This document shows positions 21,661 through 32,391 of a stretch of 64,000 nt of DNA, piece by piece. Positions within the stretch are counted from its first letter, which is position 1. Every line of letters starts with the position of its first letter. The notes under the pieces were generated by a model. It did no database searches. It was given only the letters and a program-made list of their open reading frames with translations, and was not told where the DNA came from. Source of the DNA: Protopterus annectens (taxonomy: Eukaryota > Chordata > Ceratodontiformes > Protopteridae); assembly GCF_019279795.1 (NCBI RefSeq), contig NC_056725.1, forward strand, positions 1,611,887,359 through 1,611,951,358, read 5' to 3'. The position numbers were made by a program, and so were the translations under genes.

Positions 21661-24494
21661 CCCTGGGGTATATCTACGATCTCCCATCCATTGGTCAAGA
21701 TTTCTCTTGAACAAGGCCAGCGAGGTGCTCTGCCTCACATGTACCGGGATTTTGTTCCACAGCATAGGAGTCTTTGGGTGATGAATCTATCCCTCCAGCA
21801 CGTCCTATTAATAGCTGTGTCAAGGTTTAAGTCTCCGCCCTTGTGGCTCTGATGGATCTAGATTTTTGAGGTGAAGCATATTCATCAAATCTGGGTTTGA
21901 CATGGCCTTGTATGTTAGGCAAAGGTCACCTCTGAGCAAGCGTGCGACTGAATAGAGCTGGAGTTCTTTCAGTCGGGCAGCATAGGACAGATTTTGAGAC
22001 CCTTTATCCTTTTGGTGAGGAACTTTTGTGGCCTCTCCAGCTGCTGCAAGTGTCGGGTCAGATACATTCCGAATGGGGCATTGTACTCAATCATTGGTCT
22101 GATGAGTGATGAGTAAAGGAGACTATGACCTCCCTTGATCTAGATGAGAATCCCTTCATGATAAGGTGGGCAATGTAGAAGGTCTTCCTAACTACTTTAG
22201 CTACATGGGTGTCGAATGACAGACTACTATCAACCTGGGTCCCCAGGTCCTGATAACTTCTTCTGTGCTCAGTGGATTGCCACCTATTTGGTAGCTAGGG
22301 TAACCTTGTTTTTCCCGAAGGGTATGACTATGCATTTTTGGCATTTAACTTTAGGCCGTGGCTCTGGCACCAGTTATCCGTTTCTGTGAGACCCTTCTGA
22401 AGGATATCTGTGTCAGATGTGTTTTCTACTATGGCCCAGTTTGCAGTCATCTGCAAACTTTGTCAGCCATAACCCTCCTGTGTTTGCTTGTACTTGGAAA
22501 AGTAGATGCCAAACAAGAGTGGGCCCAGGACTGAGCCCTGTGGGACACCACTTGTGACAGGCTTTGAGTCTGACATGGCGCCAGCAGCTCTGACCCTGTG
22601 GGTTCTGTCACTCAGCCAGTTTGCAACCCATCTTGTGATGTATGGGTTGACATTTAAACTGATGAGTTTTTCAATGATACCGAATGGGGTATTGTATCGA
22701 AGGCCTTAGCCAGATCGAGGTAGGCTGTATGGACTGCCTTTCCCTCATCAATGGCTTTGGTGACTGTTTGAAAAAAGTCAACCAAGTTTAAAAGGCATGA
22801 TCTGCCTTTGACAAAGCCAAACTGGGTTGGATCCAAAGTCTGCAAATTCCCTATGTCTTTATTTATGAGGTCCATTATGATCCTCTCCATGGCTTTGCAG
22901 ATAAGGCTTGTCAAGCTAATGGGCGGTAATTTCCAGGGTCGGTGGAGGCACCGCCTTTGTGAAGTGGTACCACAGTTGCAGTGCGCCACTCCTGAGTGCG
23001 TATCCAGAGGTAAGACTTTGATTAAACAGCTGTCCTAGCTGTGGGTTTAATTCCTCATTGAGTTCATGGAGCACACAGCCGGGGACACCATCAGGTCCCA
23101 TGGGTGCTGTGTTTTTTGCTTTGGAGAGAGCAGTTCTCACTTGGGGGCTGGTGATGTTTGGGGGCTGCAATCGTTTGGTATAGATATCTCTCCTTTTGGG
23201 GAGGGGAGAAGTTTGCACTGAACCTGTCAGCCAGTATGTTGGCAATGTCTGTAGGATCAGTAATCTTCACATCATTTTGAACTAGCTCTGAGCATATCTG
23301 GGAGTTTCCTCCCAGGTTTCTAACTTATAGCTAAAGAAGGCCTTATGATTGTCTTTTGAGTCTTTAGCTATTTTTCTCTCGAAATTTGCTTTGGATGATT
23401 TTATGAGAGCTCTTAGTTTTTACTTATAGTGATCAAGGGTGTCTTACCTTTTAAGGATTTTGCTCTATCTTGTAGTAGCTTCCTCCTTTGTTGTAGAGTT
23501 TGTTTATGGCTGGGGTCCACCAGACTGGATGCTTGCCTTTGGTACAAAGAGTCTTTGTTTTGCTTGGGATTGCCTTATCCATGCAGTCCTGCAGGTGCTG
23601 GTAGAAGGCATTTGTAAGTGATTCAGCGGCTTGAGTACTGTTTTCCGCTTTCGGGGCCTTAAAGGAGACCACACTAGTCTTTAGAAGTGTGAAGTCGGCT
23701 TTTGAGAAGTTCTTTACTGTGGTCTTTTTTATTTCAGGTGGGGGTGGGATGAGGACCTCCAGCGAGATTAGTTTGTGGTCTGATCTCACCAGTGAGGGGT
23801 ACACCTCGGTGTTGAACATTGTGCTCCCATGTTCGTGATGATGAGATCAAGTATGTTATCTCCTCTTGTGGGGATGGTGACTAGTTGTTCCATGGCATTT
23901 GAGTTTATGAATTCCAGGAACTTTTGGGCTAGGGTGTTTGGGCTTGAGTAGTGTTCCCAGTCTATATTAGGGTAATTGAAGTCACCTAGTATGATGGTGT
24001 TTGGTGATACATTTATCCCTCTAGTGTTTTCAGGAAGGCCATGTGAGGTTCCTGAGTTTGTGAGGGTGGCCTGTAACATGCTACAATTTGCAGAGCAGTC
24101 TTGCCTATGGTTAATTGCACCTGGATGGTCTCCGATGCATCGTGCGTTGCCACCAGTCTTGAGGTGTGGGTGTCCTTGATGAATATGGATACCCCCCCCT
24201 CCTTTCTTGGTATTGTCCAGATTTTGGGGCGGAGCGCATGATATGAGGTAAAACCTGATAGCGCGGGGTGCTCTCAGGAGCCTTGAACCAGGTTTCTGTC
24301 ACAGCACAGACATCGATGTTCTCCATACTGAGAAGGGCCTCAAGTGCGTGCATTTTGAGATTTAGACTTCTGGCATTGAGCAGCATTACCCTTAGTTTTT
24401 TTCCTTTTTTGTGTTCTAGGGTGGTAGGTTTAGAATTTGAGCCTTGCCTAAAAAAGGCACTATGGGGGTGGCAAGAGCCTTTGCCAATATCCAA
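21661..24494 (-). pseudogene. LINE ORF2: APE endonuclease and reverse transcriptase (L-b)
   Basis: Endonuclease first: LRVMLLNARSLN at about 24394 (catalytic Asn), DVCAVTETWFK (catalytic Glu), GGVSIF-like block, TIILGDFNYPNIDWEH at about 23990 (LGDFN), NILDLIITNMG, and VRSDHKLISLEV at about 23780 (catalytic SDH His). [34 protein letters not shown] [52 protein letters not shown] (motif A) and LWLTKFADDCKL (motif C, minus strand near 22470). The thumb and C-terminal region with GMYL, LWN-like DNA reaches about 21750. Frames break at about 24111, 23790, 23450, 23240, 22990 and 22650. The start overlaps the end of ORF1 by about 80 bases in another frame; the true start is uncertain. Confidence 0.85.
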
Positions 24495-25374
24495 AATCCC
24501 AGGGGTGACAGGTGCAAGCCGTCCCTTGCGAAGCAGCGTGGCTTGTCCAGCATGTCATCCCAGGCAGACAGACACTGGATCCCCTTTGAATGACACCAGT
24601 GTTTAAGCCAATTGTTAAAGCTGATCATCTTATCTCTGTATTGTGGCATCATTCTTGGTGAAGGTAGGATACTGCTCAAGGTCAGGGTCATACCTGTCTG
24701 GGCTACATAATCAGAGAGCTCCTCAATGTCTCTTTTCATGTAGTCCAAGGAGGTACGTCTCAGGTCGTTTACACCAGCGTGGACAATGACTGAATCATAT
24801 TTGTACCTGCTGTTGAGAGACCTGAGTGCTTGCGTTATGTGGCGGATTCTAGCGCCCGACAGGCAGCTTACTGTGACCTTCTCCTTACTCAGTCTGGTGG
24901 CGGGGCGTCAGTGTGTCTGACTATGGAGTCACCAATGACTAGTGTGTCTGGCATTGTGTTTGGCCTTAAGGGCTGTGACTGTTTGACACTCTGACTGTGA
25001 GGTCTATGTGTTGCAGGTGTTTTGTTCTGAGGTGGTGGTTGTTTGGGTGTCTGCTTTGGTGGCCTCTGCTGTTTTGGTAGATTTTTGATCAGAGCCTCCG
25101 AGTATGTCTTTGTGTGTTTATGTGTATGATTTGAGGTTGTAATGGTAATATGTGAGACTGGGTCTATAGTGTGTGTGGTAACCTTCTCCTCCTGACTGGT
25201 CTTGCCAGTCCTATGTTGAGAGAGCTCAGCCTCCAGTTTGGCCGTGTAGTTGCATCTCTCGCATGTATTTGTGTTTTGTGGGAGGAGGAGAGGGTTGTCT
25301 GTGTACATGAGGCAATTGTAACATTGCCTCAATATTCCCAGGTTCACCAGCTGAGCAGGAGAGGACACTAGCAA
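24416..25374 (-). pseudogene. LINE ORF1: zinc-knuckle and SGNH esterase protein (L-b)
   Basis: Two frames joined by one frameshift near 24890. The first (25374-24889, 161 codons) has a paired-cysteine motif CYNC...CERC near residues 18-40, a basic, Pro/Gln/Thr-rich linker, then DTLVIGDSIVRHTD with the GDS serine of SGNH hydrolases. The second continues through VNDL (from DNA at about 24760, the GxND block), ELSDYVAQTGMTL, and ends with DGLHLSPLGFWIL (the DxxH Asp and His). So all esterase blocks are present. CR1-like ORF1 proteins with PHD-like and esterase domains are known; they bind element RNA and may act on lipids. No ATG lies in frame at the start: the stop upstream and an out-of-frame ATG at about 25388 suggest a frameshift there. 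A neighbouring copy at 10.7 kb and one at 59.5 kb retain parts of the same domain. Confidence 0.8.
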
Positions 25375-25770
25375 CTGATCCTCGACATGCTAGAAGGAAT
25401 AGACAAAAACTTTAAAAAGATTCCGGGACGTGGGTGACCGAGAAATGGGGGTTGCCTTTTGGGGTACTATCTATGACAAGAGTGCCGTATCAAGGTAATA
25501 AGTACTGTAGGAGCAAGTGCTACGTTTAACAGATAGAGAATAGTCTACTTGGAGTCAAGTAGAGATGATCTTTTAATTATAGGATCGCTGATTAGATCAG
25601 TAGTATAGTTCGAGGAAGGTAGTTTTAAGGGAAAATTTGAAGAGTGGACTTTAGGTAGCCCGAATAGTTTAAACCTGCTTAACGGCGCTGCCCTAGTGTG
25701 CAGGTAGCAACTCGGGCTAAATCGGCTAAATCGCTAAAAGCGTGCTTTATAGCAGGGGCTGGATAAGACA
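25375..25770 (-). other. LINE 5' untranslated spacer between ORF1 and monomers
   Basis: Non-coding, unique within the window. It lies between the tandem monomer array and ORF1 and would be the transcribed leader if the monomers act as promoters. Confidence 0.5.
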
Positions 25771-28700
25771 GGAAATGACCCAAATTGGCCAACAAACCAC
25801 AAGTCACTGCCCTAAACCACTCCTCCGAGGACAAATGAAGGAGTTATGGAAATGACCCTAGTGGCCAATAAAACTACAGTTTCAAGTCAGTGACCAGCTC
25901 TCCCAGGGGCAGGGCAGCTGGTGAATCTTAGTCACTCCCACTGATAAAGACAGAGACCCTCCTTCAGCCCAGGCAAACATGCCCTCACAGAAACTATCAA
26001 ACAGTTCACGTACCGCAAGCCTGTAACTGAACTTTTTAACTCTCAGAAAAGTGGGAAAAAAGCAAGATTTTTTTTTTTGTTTTGTTTTTTACAGAGATAG
26101 CAGAGGTTCACAAGTAATATCAAGTTATAACAGTGCAGTAAATGACCCCACACAAGAGTGCTAGGTCAAGGACAGAAAATATGCAAGTTTTAAGAAAAAA
26201 AACGATTTAAAATTAAGTGCAAACAGGAAATTCAGCAAACAGCTTTTGGTTGTGCTCTAAATACAGCTACTAATACAGAAATCAAGTTTAACAAGCCAGA
26301 AAATGCTCAAGCTAGGCAGCTATGCAGAAAAACTTAGCAAATAAACAGAGAAAAATACTTAAAATCTCAAAAGTGGCTCCCTTCTTCTCTCAGCGTTTTT
26401 CCTCTTGGAGGTGCTTCACCAACAGCCAACAAGCCTGAAAAGCGCTCAAACCACGAGGCAACTAGGTTTTAAGAGAGGAAGATGAAGGAGTTATGGAAAT
26501 GACCCCTAGTGGCCAATAAAACTACAGTTTCAAGTCAGTAACCACCTCTCCGGGGGCAGGGAAGCTGCTCAATGTTAGTCACTCCCACTGATAAACACAG
26601 AGACCCTCCTTCAGCCCAAGCAAAATGGCCTCACAGAAACTTTCAAACAGTTCAGGAACAGCAAGCCTGTAACTGAACTTTTTAACTCTCAGAAAAGTGG
26701 GAAAAAAGCAAGATTTTTTTTTTTTTGTTTTTACAGAGATAGCAGAGGTTCACAAGTAATATCAAGTTATAACAGTGCAGTAAATGACCCCACACAAGAG
26801 TGCTAGGTCAAGGACAGAAAATATGCAAGTTTTAAGAAAAAACGATTTAAAATTAAGTGCAAACAGGAAATTCAGCAAACAGCTTTTGGTTGTGCTCTAA
26901 ATACAGCTACTAATACAGAAATCAAGTTTAACAAGCCAGAAAATGCTCAAGCTAGGCAGCTATGCAGAAAAACTTAGCAAATAAACAGAGAAAAAATACT
27001 TAAAATCCCAAAAGTGGCTCCTTCCGTGTCTCAGCGTTTTTTCCTCTTGGAGGGTGCTTCACCAACAGCCAACAAGCCTGAAAAGACGCTCAAACCTGAG
27101 CAACTAGGTTTTAAGAGAGGAAGATGAAGGAGTTATGGAAATGACCCCTAGTGGCCAATAAAACTACAGTTTCAAGTCAGTAACCACCTCTCGGGGGCAG
27201 GGAAGCTGCTCAATGTTAGTCACTCCACTGATAAACACAGAGACCCTCCTTCAGCCCAAGCAAAAATGGCCTCACAGAAACTTTCAAACAGTTCAGGAAC
27301 AGCAAGCCTGTAACTGAACTTTTTTAACTCTCAGAAAAGTGGGAAAAAAGCAAGATTTTTTTTTGTTTTTTTTTTTTACAGAGATAGCAGAGGTTCACAA
27401 GTAATATCAAGTTATAACAGTGCAGTAAATGACCCACACAAGAGTGCTAGGTCAAGGACAGAAAATATGCAAGTTTTAAGAAAAAAACGATTTAAAATTA
27501 AGTGCAAACAGGAAATTCAGCAAACAGCTTTTGGTTGTGCTCTAAATACAGCTACTAATACAGAAATCAAGTTTAACAAGCCAGAAAATGCTCAAGCTAG
27601 GCAGCTATGCAGAAAAACTTAGCAAATAAACAGAAAAAATACTTACAATATCAAAAGTGGCTCCCTTCTTCTCTCAGCGTTATTTTCCTCTTGGATGGGT
27701 GCTTCACCAACAGCCAACAAGCCTGAAAAGACGCTCAAACCACGAGGCAACTAGGTTTTAAGAGAGGAAGATGAAGGAGTTATGGAAATGACCCCTAGTG
27801 GCCAATAAAACTACAGTTTCAAGTCAGTAACCACCTCTCCGGGGCAGGGAAGCTGCTCAATGTTAGTCACTTCCACTGATAAACACAGAGACCCTCCTTC
27901 AGCCCAAGCAAAAATGGCCTCACAGAAACTTTCAAACAGTTCAGGAACAGCAAGCCTGTAACTGAACTTTAACTCTCAGAAAAGTGGGAAAAAAGCAAGA
28001 TTTTTTTTTTGTTTTGTTTTTTACAGAGATAGCAGAGGTTCACAAGTAATATCAAGTTATAACAGTGCAGTAAATGACCCCACACAAGAGTGCTAGGTCA
28101 AGGACAGAAAATATGCAAGTTTTAAGAAAAAAACGATTTAAAATTAAGTGCAAACAGGAAATTCAGCAAACAGCTTTTGGTTGTGCTCTAAATACAGCTA
28201 CTAATACAGAAATCAAGTTTAACAAGCCAGAAAATGCTCAAGCTAGGCAGCTATGCAGAAAAACTTAGCAAATAAACAGAGAAAAAATACTTAAAATCTC
28301 AAAAGTGGCTCCTTCTTCTCTCAGCGTTTTTCCTCTTGGAGGTGCTTCACCAACAGCAAACAAGCCTGAAAAGGCGCTCAAACCGAGGCAACTAGGTTTT
28401 AAGAGAGGAAGATGAAGGAGTTATGGAAATGACCCCTAGTGGCCAATAAAACTACAGTTTCAAGTCAGTAACCACCTCTCCGGGGCAGGAAGCTGCTCAA
28501 TGTTAGTCCTCCCACTGATAAACACAGAGACCTCCTTCAGCCCAAGCAAAATGGCCTCACAGAAACTTTCAAACAGTTCAGGAACAGCAAGCCTGTAACT
28601 GAACTTTTAACTCTCAGAAAAGTGGGAAAAAAAGCAAGATTTTTTTTGTTTTGTTTTTACAGAGATAGCAGAGGTTCACAAGTAATATCAAGTTATAACA

Positions 28701-28936
28701 GTGCAGTAAATGACCCCACACAAGAGTGCTAGGTCAAGGACAGAAAATATGCAAGTTTTAAGAAAAAACGATTTAAAATTAAGTGCAAACAGGAAATTCA
28801 GCAAACAGCTTTTGGTTGTGCTCTAAATACAGCTACTAATACAGAAATCAAGTTTAACAAGCCAGAAAATGCTCAAGCTAGGCAGCTATGCAGAAAAACT
28901 TAGCAAATAAACAGAGAAAAATACTTAAAATCTCAA
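25771..28936 (-). repeat. Tandem monomer array at the LINE 5' end, about 640 bp x 5
   Basis: Taking TGAAGGAGTTATGG as marker, it occurs at 25836, 26483, 27125, 27772 and 28413, giving periods of 647, 642, 647 and 641. The last unit ends at about 28936. The unit nearest ORF1 is diverged over its first 200 bases, and 25771-25835 is a further, older partial unit (GGAAATGACCCAAATTGGCC against GGAAATGACCCCTAGTGGCC). The middle units are almost identical except for one- to three-base gaps. Each unit holds an oligo-T tract with G interruptions and a TTTAAAATTAAG stretch. Position suggests tandem promoter monomers like those of some mammalian L1 5' ends; function is inferred. Confidence 0.9.
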
Positions 28937-29218
28937 TGTCACAGTCCCCCTCAAGCAAGTTCCCCAAACAGCAAAAACCAATTTTCTGAACAGCAACGGT
29001 ACTAATAAGAGAAATGGAAAGTTATAATTTCTTGTTTGTTGTAACAGAAAAAGGTCCAAACTGGTTTAACAGTTCAAGTATTACTGCTTAAACAAAAATG
29101 CAAATTTAAAAACATTTAAATTTGCAAAGAATTCACCAGCTTTGTTTTCTCTAAAAATCTAATAGCAATCAATTAAAAGCAAATTAAGAGTAGTGAGTAA
29201 AAACTAGCAATAAAAAAT
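28937..29218 (-). other. LINE 5' leader outside the monomer array
   Basis: 282 bases between the monomers and the duplicated D2 segment. It contains a perfect 12-bp inverted repeat, TGCAAATTTAAA / TTTAAATTTGCA, with a 4-base loop at 29099-29126. It may be the original 5' end of the LINE or non-template sequence added at integration; it has no match elsewhere in the window that I can see. Confidence 0.5.
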
Positions 29219-30423
29219 TAAATCTGTCACTTGAGTCAAGAAACTCCTGCTCAGTCTGGGATTTCAAGTGAACTTACAGAAATCATCTCTCATCATTTCC
29301 CACAGTAGTTATTCTGGAATGTCTTTTGTATACTTCCCTCTCTAGGAAAAGATTTTCTTCCTGTCCAAAATAAAACTTAACAGATAAATCTTTCTGAGCT
29401 ATTCTAACCAATTTCTGGCATCTGTCAAAGAATTTCTCAGGATTCAGGGTTTCATGGCCTCCATTATTCCCATGATTCCCTTTGCCAGACATCACATGAC
29501 AAAATTCAGTGGTATCTCAGGTCAATCTGTATCCGCATCAGTACCCTTTAACTCTTCAGTCTGCTGTTTGTGAGAAGGGAAATATTGTTGCCAGTGCACC
29601 AGTTTTTTTCTCATCTTAAGCCTCCCCTTCTTTCTTCTGCCTCCCTTTCAGTCTGATACAACAGATGCTTCAGATTTCAGTTTCAGGGCTACTTCCTATG
29701 GAGTGAAAGTGTAAAGTCAGTGGAACAAGCTGAACTGACAAAAGCACATAAGTGAAAAAAGATATTGGCTATGATATATACTTTGAAAGTCTTAAATCAT
29801 CTCTGGTCCTGAGGACCTCTCCAAGTTATCACAGACAACACAGCAGTATATACAACAGGGATGTGATATATAAATAACGATGGCTTGGGAGGTTGCAATT
29901 CTGCTTAGTTAGACTATTCAGATCACATACATTTTGTCAGAGAAGATGTTGTAGCAAACAAGCTGAGCAGGACCAGGACCGACCTTCACAAATGGAAATT
30001 ATACCTGGGGTCTTCCAGGAATTGATCAAACTGTGGGGAAGCGCCTCAGATATATTTTGTTTGCCTCCTTTCAAAACAGAGAGTAAAGGAAATTCTGCTG
30101 TAGGGTTCCTTGCAAACAGACCAGAAAGACAGATGTCATCTCATTGCCATGGGCAGGAATGATCCCGTATGTTTTTCCACCCTTGTCCCTGATTCCAAAA
30201 GGTCTTCTAAAGATCCTAAGGACTGCCTAAAGATAGTGATAGTGAATCCATTTTGGTCCAGGCAACACTGGTTCTCCCTTCTTTTGAAATAAGTCAAGGG
30301 CAATTACCATAAGCTTCCCCACAGACTGGATTTACTCACAAAACGCAGGAATTGTTTAATGCACTCCAAGATGAAAACACTGCAGTTGACAGCTTTGATG
30401 ATAACAGTTGTGATATTCTTTAT
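29219..30423 (+). repeat. 1.2-kb flanking duplication, right copy (D2 RNase H)
   Basis: Near-identical copy of 20303-21507, carrying the same broken RNase H frames (29893-30292 repeats 20977-21376). It continues without break into D2 sequence absent from the left side (GCACCTTTTTTCTGAAC), so this is the original junction to the recombinase region. Confidence 0.9.
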
Positions 30424-31470
30424 GCACCTTTTTTCTGAACATGTACAGCGGGTACTAAATGAGAATAAATATTCTGCTACTTAATTTGCTAGTTGGTACT
30501 ATGTTGAGAACCAGAACCCATTTAAGGTCCTGTATGCCTTTGGTTCTATATTGTTTTCATGAGCTATTTTTCTCTGGCTTTTCTCACTCATCTAGCAATA
30601 TTCTTCTTTTGGCCATTTCTGCTTGTCTGCCCTTAGATCTCCACTTCTATCCTCCAGTTAGGTATTTTTTGAAAGCATTTTTTTACATATCCATCCACTT
30701 AGAAAATAGGTGGCTATTCATTAATATTTTAACTTTATGCTTGAAAAACTAGCACTTCTATTTGAAGTAGGTCATCAGGCTGAAAGAAGGTTCTTGACTT
30801 GGAAAACTACTTTGCTTCTTGATCTGACATTTGCAACAAGATATGAGTGTCAAGATCTTATGGGGAAACAACCCTACTCATTCGCCACAGTGATAGAGTT
30901 TCTTAGAAAATGTATCCTTTGATGCCCAAAGTGGATTTCAAAGTTTAACTTGAGGCAGTCAATTTCTCTGCCTCTTTACAGAACAGAAAAACTAGGCATT
31001 AAAAATCCTATATACTCTGGACTTGTAGTTTTAGACACTACTAGACAGAACAAAATCCTTAACAAAGCTGATAGCCTATTCTCTGCTATGAATGTAAGAA
31101 AAACACGTAACCACTGTCAAACAATTTATGTCTAGATGGTTGTCTCATCATACTTTTTTAGTATACTCACCATATCAAGCCATTTACAGACTGGGTTAAA
31201 TCTCCCTCTACTTGGCTTTTTCTGTAGCATTTTGGAAAGGGCTGGACCCTACAGGTATTCTTAGAGGAAACAACTTGGTCCTTTACAAACTTTAACAAAG
31301 CATTGTAAACTGGATTCCTTTTCCAGGTCCAGAACACACTTGCTAGTGCCATTCGCCAGGGACCTCTAGATTCCTGATTTCTTTTGTTCCTCACTATAGA
31401 ATAAGGAGGAGCTACCTGAAGAAGTCTTTTTGTGGAGCCTCCATTGAAAACAAATTTTTTCCCCTGTCAA
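30424..31470 (+). pseudogene. DIRS-like tyrosine recombinase (D2)
   Basis: Frames read like a DIRS tyrosine recombinase: LLAISACLPLDLHFYPPVRYF and LENRWLF at 30590-30720 (core-binding part), FLTWKTTLLLDLTFATRY at about 30790-30850 where the family has LLxLTSARRVSELQAL (first catalytic Arg), PKVDFK, QSISLPLYRTEKL, KADSLFSAMN at about 31065 (family TDSLFVSY), and near 31250-31380 a frame with TWSFTNFNKAL (family WxSPxTFIKHYKLD) followed by SRSRTHL and AIRQGPLDS. The HxxR box is not clear. Several stops and frame changes show it is inactive. It would resolve and insert the circular DNA copy. Confidence 0.7.
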
Positions 31471-31489
31471 CAAACAGAGATTGACAGTT

Positions 31490-31505
31490 AGATGGATAGA
31501 TAGAC

Positions 31506-31551
<46 letters not shown>
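31490..31551. repeat. (GATA)n microsatellite
   Basis: About 15 GATA units, slightly interrupted at the start (GATGGATAGATAGACAGATA). It lies between the recombinase and the internal complementary region of D2. Confidence 0.95.
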
Positions 31552-31590
31552 GTATGTTTTAAACTATGGTTATCCAATCAAATAGCTTAG

Positions 31591-31687
31591 CCTTCTACAA
31601 CAGTGATCTAATACTGAACATAGTACAGTTGTGCAAAAGCACTTACCATAATATTAGATGATGTCATAGATCACTGTTACAGTAGCC
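31591..31687 (+). repeat. DIRS internal complementary region (D2)
   Basis: CTACAACAGTGATCTAATA joins to TAGTACAGTTGTGCAAAAGC and ends TAGATCACTGTTACAGTAGCC. The first part resembles the start of the right terminal repeat (31988). The second part resembles that repeat's reverse complement, that is, the expected left terminus. Such a joined-ends copy is typical of DIRS elements. Confidence 0.6.
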
Positions 31688-31987
31688 GCATCGTCCCTGC
31701 AACCACATAGTTTTGTTTTTGATGGACTGTCATGGTGTGGATGTATGTACCCTTATTTATCTAGTTACATATGTTTTATTCTTGTAGTTTCCTTTCCTAG
31801 CAATCTTTCTTTCAGGGCTGCGGCCTCCCTTCCTGAGGCAAGAAAGCTGTGAAGCTTTTGGCACCCAAACTGCCCTTTTATGCATTTCTGTTCAAGCCAC
31901 AGGCTGTTAGGGCACATGTAAGGTGCCTGAAGTTTTGGAATCTGGCCAGTGGTCATATCATAGGCTGGATATAACCCAAAAAGCTAA

Positions 31988-32062
31988 GGTTACTGCAACA
32001 GTGATTTATTAGAGCATCTGCCTGTTATGATAAGTATTATTGTGCTATTACACAACTGTACT
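31988..32062 (+). repeat. DIRS right inverted terminal repeat (D2)
   Basis: GGTTACTGCAACAGTGATTT to CACAACTGTACT; matches the D0 terminus at 883-952 at both ends. It marks the end of D2. Between 31688 and 31987 lies D2 3' untranslated sequence. Confidence 0.6.
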
Positions 32063-32111
32063 ATCTATCTATATTTTCTTATCATGTATATATAGATTCA
32101 TATGGTATATA

Positions 32112-32272
<161 letters not shown>

Positions 32273-32328
32273 AAAGAGAAAGAGTGAGTGCAATTTTTTA
32301 TATAATGAAAGCGTGGTAAGCACTTAAA

Positions 32329-32332
<4 letters not shown>

Positions 32333-32388
<56 letters not shown>
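32333..32388. repeat. (AT)n microsatellite
   Basis: About 28 AT units, 60 bases downstream of the previous array; probably split from it by unrelated sequence. Confidence 0.95.

Positions 32389-32391
<3 letters not shown>

Larger units (their letters stand above)
21508..29218 (-). mobile_element. Nearly full-length CR1-like LINE (L-b)
   Basis: A 7.7-kb minus-strand LINE. From its 5' end (29218): a 280-base leader, about five tandem monomers of about 640 bp plus a diverged partial one, a 400-base spacer, ORF1 with zinc-binding and esterase domains, ORF2 with endonuclease and RT, a 3' untranslated region and a tail of octamers (ATGAACCT)n at 21508-21532. The 8-bp repeat tail and an ORF1 esterase are known traits of CR1-like elements. 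It interrupts D2 and is bordered by a 1.2-kb duplication. Frames carry several breaks, many of them single-base gaps in homopolymers, so either decay or sequencing error disrupts them. Confidence 0.9.
19331..32062 (+). mobile_element. DIRS-like retrotransposon D2, interrupted by a complete LINE
   Basis: Gag-like region (about 19380-19960), RT and RNase H (19960-21507), then a LINE (21508-29218), a duplicate of the RNase H segment (29219-30423), recombinase (30424-31470), internal complementary region (31591-31687) and right terminal repeat ending at about 32062. Apart from the LINE and duplication this is the usual DIRS gene order. The left terminus is not visible, so D2 is probably 5'-truncated against D1. 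Confidence 0.75.

Noticed and set aside
25771..28936. CRISPR array or satellite
   Set aside because: Units of 640 bp with no spacers, attached to a LINE ORF1 in a eukaryotic context; a LINE 5' monomer array explains it better.
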